Part shown: positions 6,663-7,904 of the stretch, in pieces
How positions within the stretch are numbered: the first letter of the stretch is position 1
Layout of the letters: each line of letters opens with the position of its first letter
NCBI GenBank assembly: GCA_002422955.1
Contig: DITY01000223.1
Location: forward strand, 1,123-9,026
Source: Planctomycetaceae bacterium UBA6172
GTDB lineage: Bacteria > Planctomycetota > Planctomycetia > Pirellulales > Pirellulaceae
Reading direction: 5' to 3'
Length of the DNA stretch: 7,904 bases
Notes under the pieces: model-generated
Database searches by the model: none
What the model was told of the DNA's origin: nothing
The model's input: the letters and a program-made list of their open reading frames with translations, nothing else
Translations under genes and position numbers: made by a program

Positions 6663-7013
6663 CTGTACGCCTGTCCCGTTGCTGTCGCGATCCGGTGATC
6701 GACGCGGAGTCGGCACGTTGGGCGATCGAGGGCGTCGAGCACCAAACACGCCGGTTGTTGTTCATGGCTGGCGGTCACGTCAAACGCAACGACTTCGACG
6801 CGATGGCCAAGGCGATTGTGCGGCAACTGAAAAAATGGCAAGCTAGGAAAAGCGTTCAACCGACTCCCGAATGGGGGCTTGCCCGCCGCCTACCGTTTCC
6901 GGTTAGCGAACAAAGAGGCCGCCAGACTGCTCGAAAGCAAGCAACTGGTCGCTCGGCAGCAATCCGATTTCGAGGCGCTGACAGGCTATGTCGATCGACT
7001 GCTCGAGAACTGA
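6659..7013 (+). pseudogene. Hypothetical protein with apparent frameshift near an A6 run
   Basis: I do not recognise the family. From TTG 6659 the frame reads sensible, GC3-rich codons: DPVIDAESARWAIEGVEHQT (10-29), then FMAGGHVKRNDFDAMAKAIV, to about 6830. Beyond the A6 run at 6830-6835 this frame turns into unlikely sequence and ends at 7021. The frame shifted by +1 instead becomes protein-like: KLGKAFNRLPNGGLPAAYRF, LANKEAARLLESKQLVARQQ, SDFEALTGYVDRLLEN, ending with TGA at 7011-7013. One extra A in the homopolymer would explain the break. The joined product would be about 118 residues, mostly helical and charged. Either a true frameshift mutation, a sequencing or assembly error, or less likely programmed slippage is possible. 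Confidence 0.45.
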
Positions 7014-7017
7014 GGAA

Positions 7018-7122
7018 ATGAAATTAGACGCGGTGATCGCCACCGGGGGTTCGGGAGGGCGAAAACCGCAGTGCGGAATCGAAACGCTGCAGTCAAACCA
7101 TCAGGCCGGGAAATCGTCTTAA
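7018..7122 (+). CDS. Possible short peptide gene
   Basis: ATG 7018 opens a 34-codon frame beginning MKLDAVIATGGSGGRKPQCG and ending in TAA. It starts 4 nt after the TGA of the frame-corrected upstream gene, and GAGG (7012-7015) precedes it, though only 2 nt away. The closeness suggests coupling, but there is no recognised family and the frame may be chance. Confidence 0.2.
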   Translation: MKLDAVIATGGSGGRKPQCGIETLQSNHQAGKSS

Positions 7123-7140
7123 GGGCACGAGGAAAACACC

Positions 7141-7560
7141 TTGTTTATGATTAACAATCCATCCATTCATCAGGCAAGCACGGGTAAGTCCTCATCGAAG
7201 CCAGCAGCCACGAAGACCCACACGACCCCCCCGGATGAATTGATGGACTGCGGCGTTCCAGATCAGCCTGATCCGTTGTGCTGGGATTGCCGCTTTTTCG
7301 AGACGGTGACTCCCATGGATCGCGGCCAACCTCCCGAACACGAGTGTCAGGAAGGCCAATGCCGGCGCCATCCGCCGGTGACCGACCATGGCCAGCGCGA
7401 TTCGGAGGTCAACTACGCGGTGTTCCCAATTGTGTTCGCCGACGATTGGTGCGGCGAGTTCGCGCCGCGGACACTCCGGAAGGATCGCAAATCTGCCGCG
7501 CAGAAAAGCAAGTCCGACCAATACCACCAAGTCGCGTCAGAGGCCCCAAATCAGCGCTGA
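7141..7560 (+). CDS. Small Cys-rich protein, putative metal-binding or zinc-ribbon-like
   Basis: This is a 139-codon protein. GAGG (7129-7132) stands 8 nt before TTG 7141; an ATG two codons later at 7147 is an alternative start with poorer spacing. The first 35 residues are Ser/Thr/Pro-rich and likely disordered. The core has CWDCRFFE (C47, C50), C69, CRRHPP (C74) and FPIVFADDWCGEF (C104), then a Lys/Arg-rich tail. The pattern CxxC, CRRxPP, DWCGEF is a recurring arrangement in short uncharacterised bacterial and phage proteins, by my recollection. Four cysteines suggest one structural metal site. There is no signal peptide or membrane segment. It is the only fully intact gene of the right-hand region, and lies between a broken gene and a ParB-like fragment, a setting that suggests a prophage or mobile remnant. 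Function is unknown. Confidence 0.75.
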   Translation: MFMINNPSIHQASTGKSSSKPAATKTHTTPPDELMDCGVPDQPDPLCWDCRFFETVTPMDRGQPPEHECQEGQCRRHPPVTDHGQRDSEVNYAVFPIVFADDWCGEFAPRTLRKDRKSAAQKSKSDQYHQVASEAPNQR

Positions 7561-7645
7561 TGACCGATTTTCGCGGAAATTCGCCACCCGGTTTTCGTGA
7601 ATGGTTACTTCCGGCGGATCTTGGGCAGTCTGAGGGCTTTAGGTC

Positions 7646-7673
7646 GGGCCCGGTATTGGGCTCAGTTTGTTTG
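7646..7673 (+). terminator. Candidate terminator after the Cys-rich small protein
   Basis: GGGCCC (7646-7651) pairs with GGGCTC (7658-7663), with one G-U pair, around loop GGTATT. It is followed by the T-rich tract AGTTTGTTTGT. It lies 86 nt after the stop at 7560. The interrupted T-tract makes this only moderately convincing. The rest of 7561-7778 shows no gene. Confidence 0.35.
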
Positions 7674-7778
7674 TCAGGTCCGAGCCGGCGACGGCTAGCA
7701 AACCCCCTCGACCCATCAATCAATCCAACCAACGAACGACCCCTTTCCGTTTCATTTCTCCTCGGAATGGGCGTTTTC

Positions 7779-7904
7779 ATGACGGTCGAATCCTGGCCCG
7801 TCGAATCCTAGGCCATCGAGCGGGTCAAGCCGCACGAACGCAATCCCCGCATCAACGACGATGACATCGATCCGGCCGGCAAGATCCTCGCCGAGTTCGG
7901 CTTC
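7779..7904 (+). pseudogene. ParB/Srx-like N-terminal domain gene, interrupted by TAG, truncated by window end
   Basis: ATG 7779 opens the frame MTVESWPVES, TAG (7809-7811), AIERVKPHERNPRIND, and continues open as DDIDPAGKILAEFGF to the window end. The segment IERVKPHERNPRIND followed by an EFGF is the start of the ParB/sulfiredoxin-like nuclease domain, as seen in ParB-like proteins of phages and mobile elements, often fused or adjacent to DNA methylases or terminases. The amber falls in the second copy of a 15-bp tandem duplication, so the likely ancestral N-terminus ran MTVESWP directly into IERVKP. No start codon follows the TAG in the visible part. GGAA about 11 nt before the ATG is a possible ribosome site. 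Confidence 0.6.
7785..7814 (+). repeat. 15-bp imperfect tandem duplication
   Basis: GTCGAATCCTGGCCC (7785-7799) is followed directly by GTCGAATCCTAGGCC (7800-7814), differing at two positions. The unit is five codons, so the duplication kept frame (VESWP, then VES-stop-A). The change TGG to TAG in the second unit creates the nonsense codon of the ParB-like gene. Confidence 0.8.

Noticed and set aside
6353..6859. 168-codon minus-strand frame
   Set aside because: No good start, no motif, and the overlapping plus-strand frames at 6690-7013 have more protein-like content.
1..7904. CRISPR array, tRNA or rRNA gene
   Set aside because: No spaced repeat series, no cloverleaf with CCA-like end and no rRNA-like stretch was seen; the only tandem repeat found is the two-copy 15-bp unit at 7785-7814.

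Overview
The window looks like a planctomycete chromosome (Pirellulales or Rhodopirellula-like). This rests on high GC content, frequent GTG and TTG starts, and protein styles typical of that group: a DUF58 protein with a long membrane-proximal N-terminus, a DUF2946-like Cys/His-rich secreted protein, and an arsenosugar gene set with a fused glycosyltransferase. The assignment is inference from style, since no rRNA or tRNA is present.

Layout. Positions 1 to about 5600 are read almost entirely on the minus strand. At the left edge is the N-terminal 321 codons of a DUF58 protein that runs out of the window. Next, upstream on the same strand, is a small exported Cys/His-rich protein (1164-1673, TTG start) with a leader hairpin and a cluster of perfect dyads about 70-100 bp upstream of its start that look like an operator. 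A candidate terminator (1819-1852) separates it from a compact three-gene arsenosugar operon transcribed leftward: arsM (4424-5602), arsS (3359-4408) and a fused two-domain glycosyltransferase (1891-3303).

The operon reads as one pathway. ArsM methylates arsenite with S-adenosylmethionine. ArsS, a radical SAM enzyme, transfers the deoxyadenosyl group to dimethylarsenite to start an arsenosugar. The fused transferase (TIGR04282-type plus TIGR04283-type domains) probably carries out later sugar-linking steps. No ArsR-type repressor, arsenite efflux gene or nucleosidase is seen inside the window.

Positions from about 5600 to the right end form a different, plus-strand and decayed accessory region. 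It holds a stub of a YtrA-type GntR regulator with an in-frame TAG where the normal N-terminus should be, a coding stretch that changes frame near an A6 run, a small intact Cys-rich protein (7141-7560), and the start of a ParB/Srx-like gene interrupted by TAG inside a 15-bp tandem duplication. The most notable observations are the domain fusion in the arsenosugar transferase, the Cys-rich tail of ArsM, the operator-like dyads before the Cys/His protein, and the repeated disruption of conserved reading frames on the right side.
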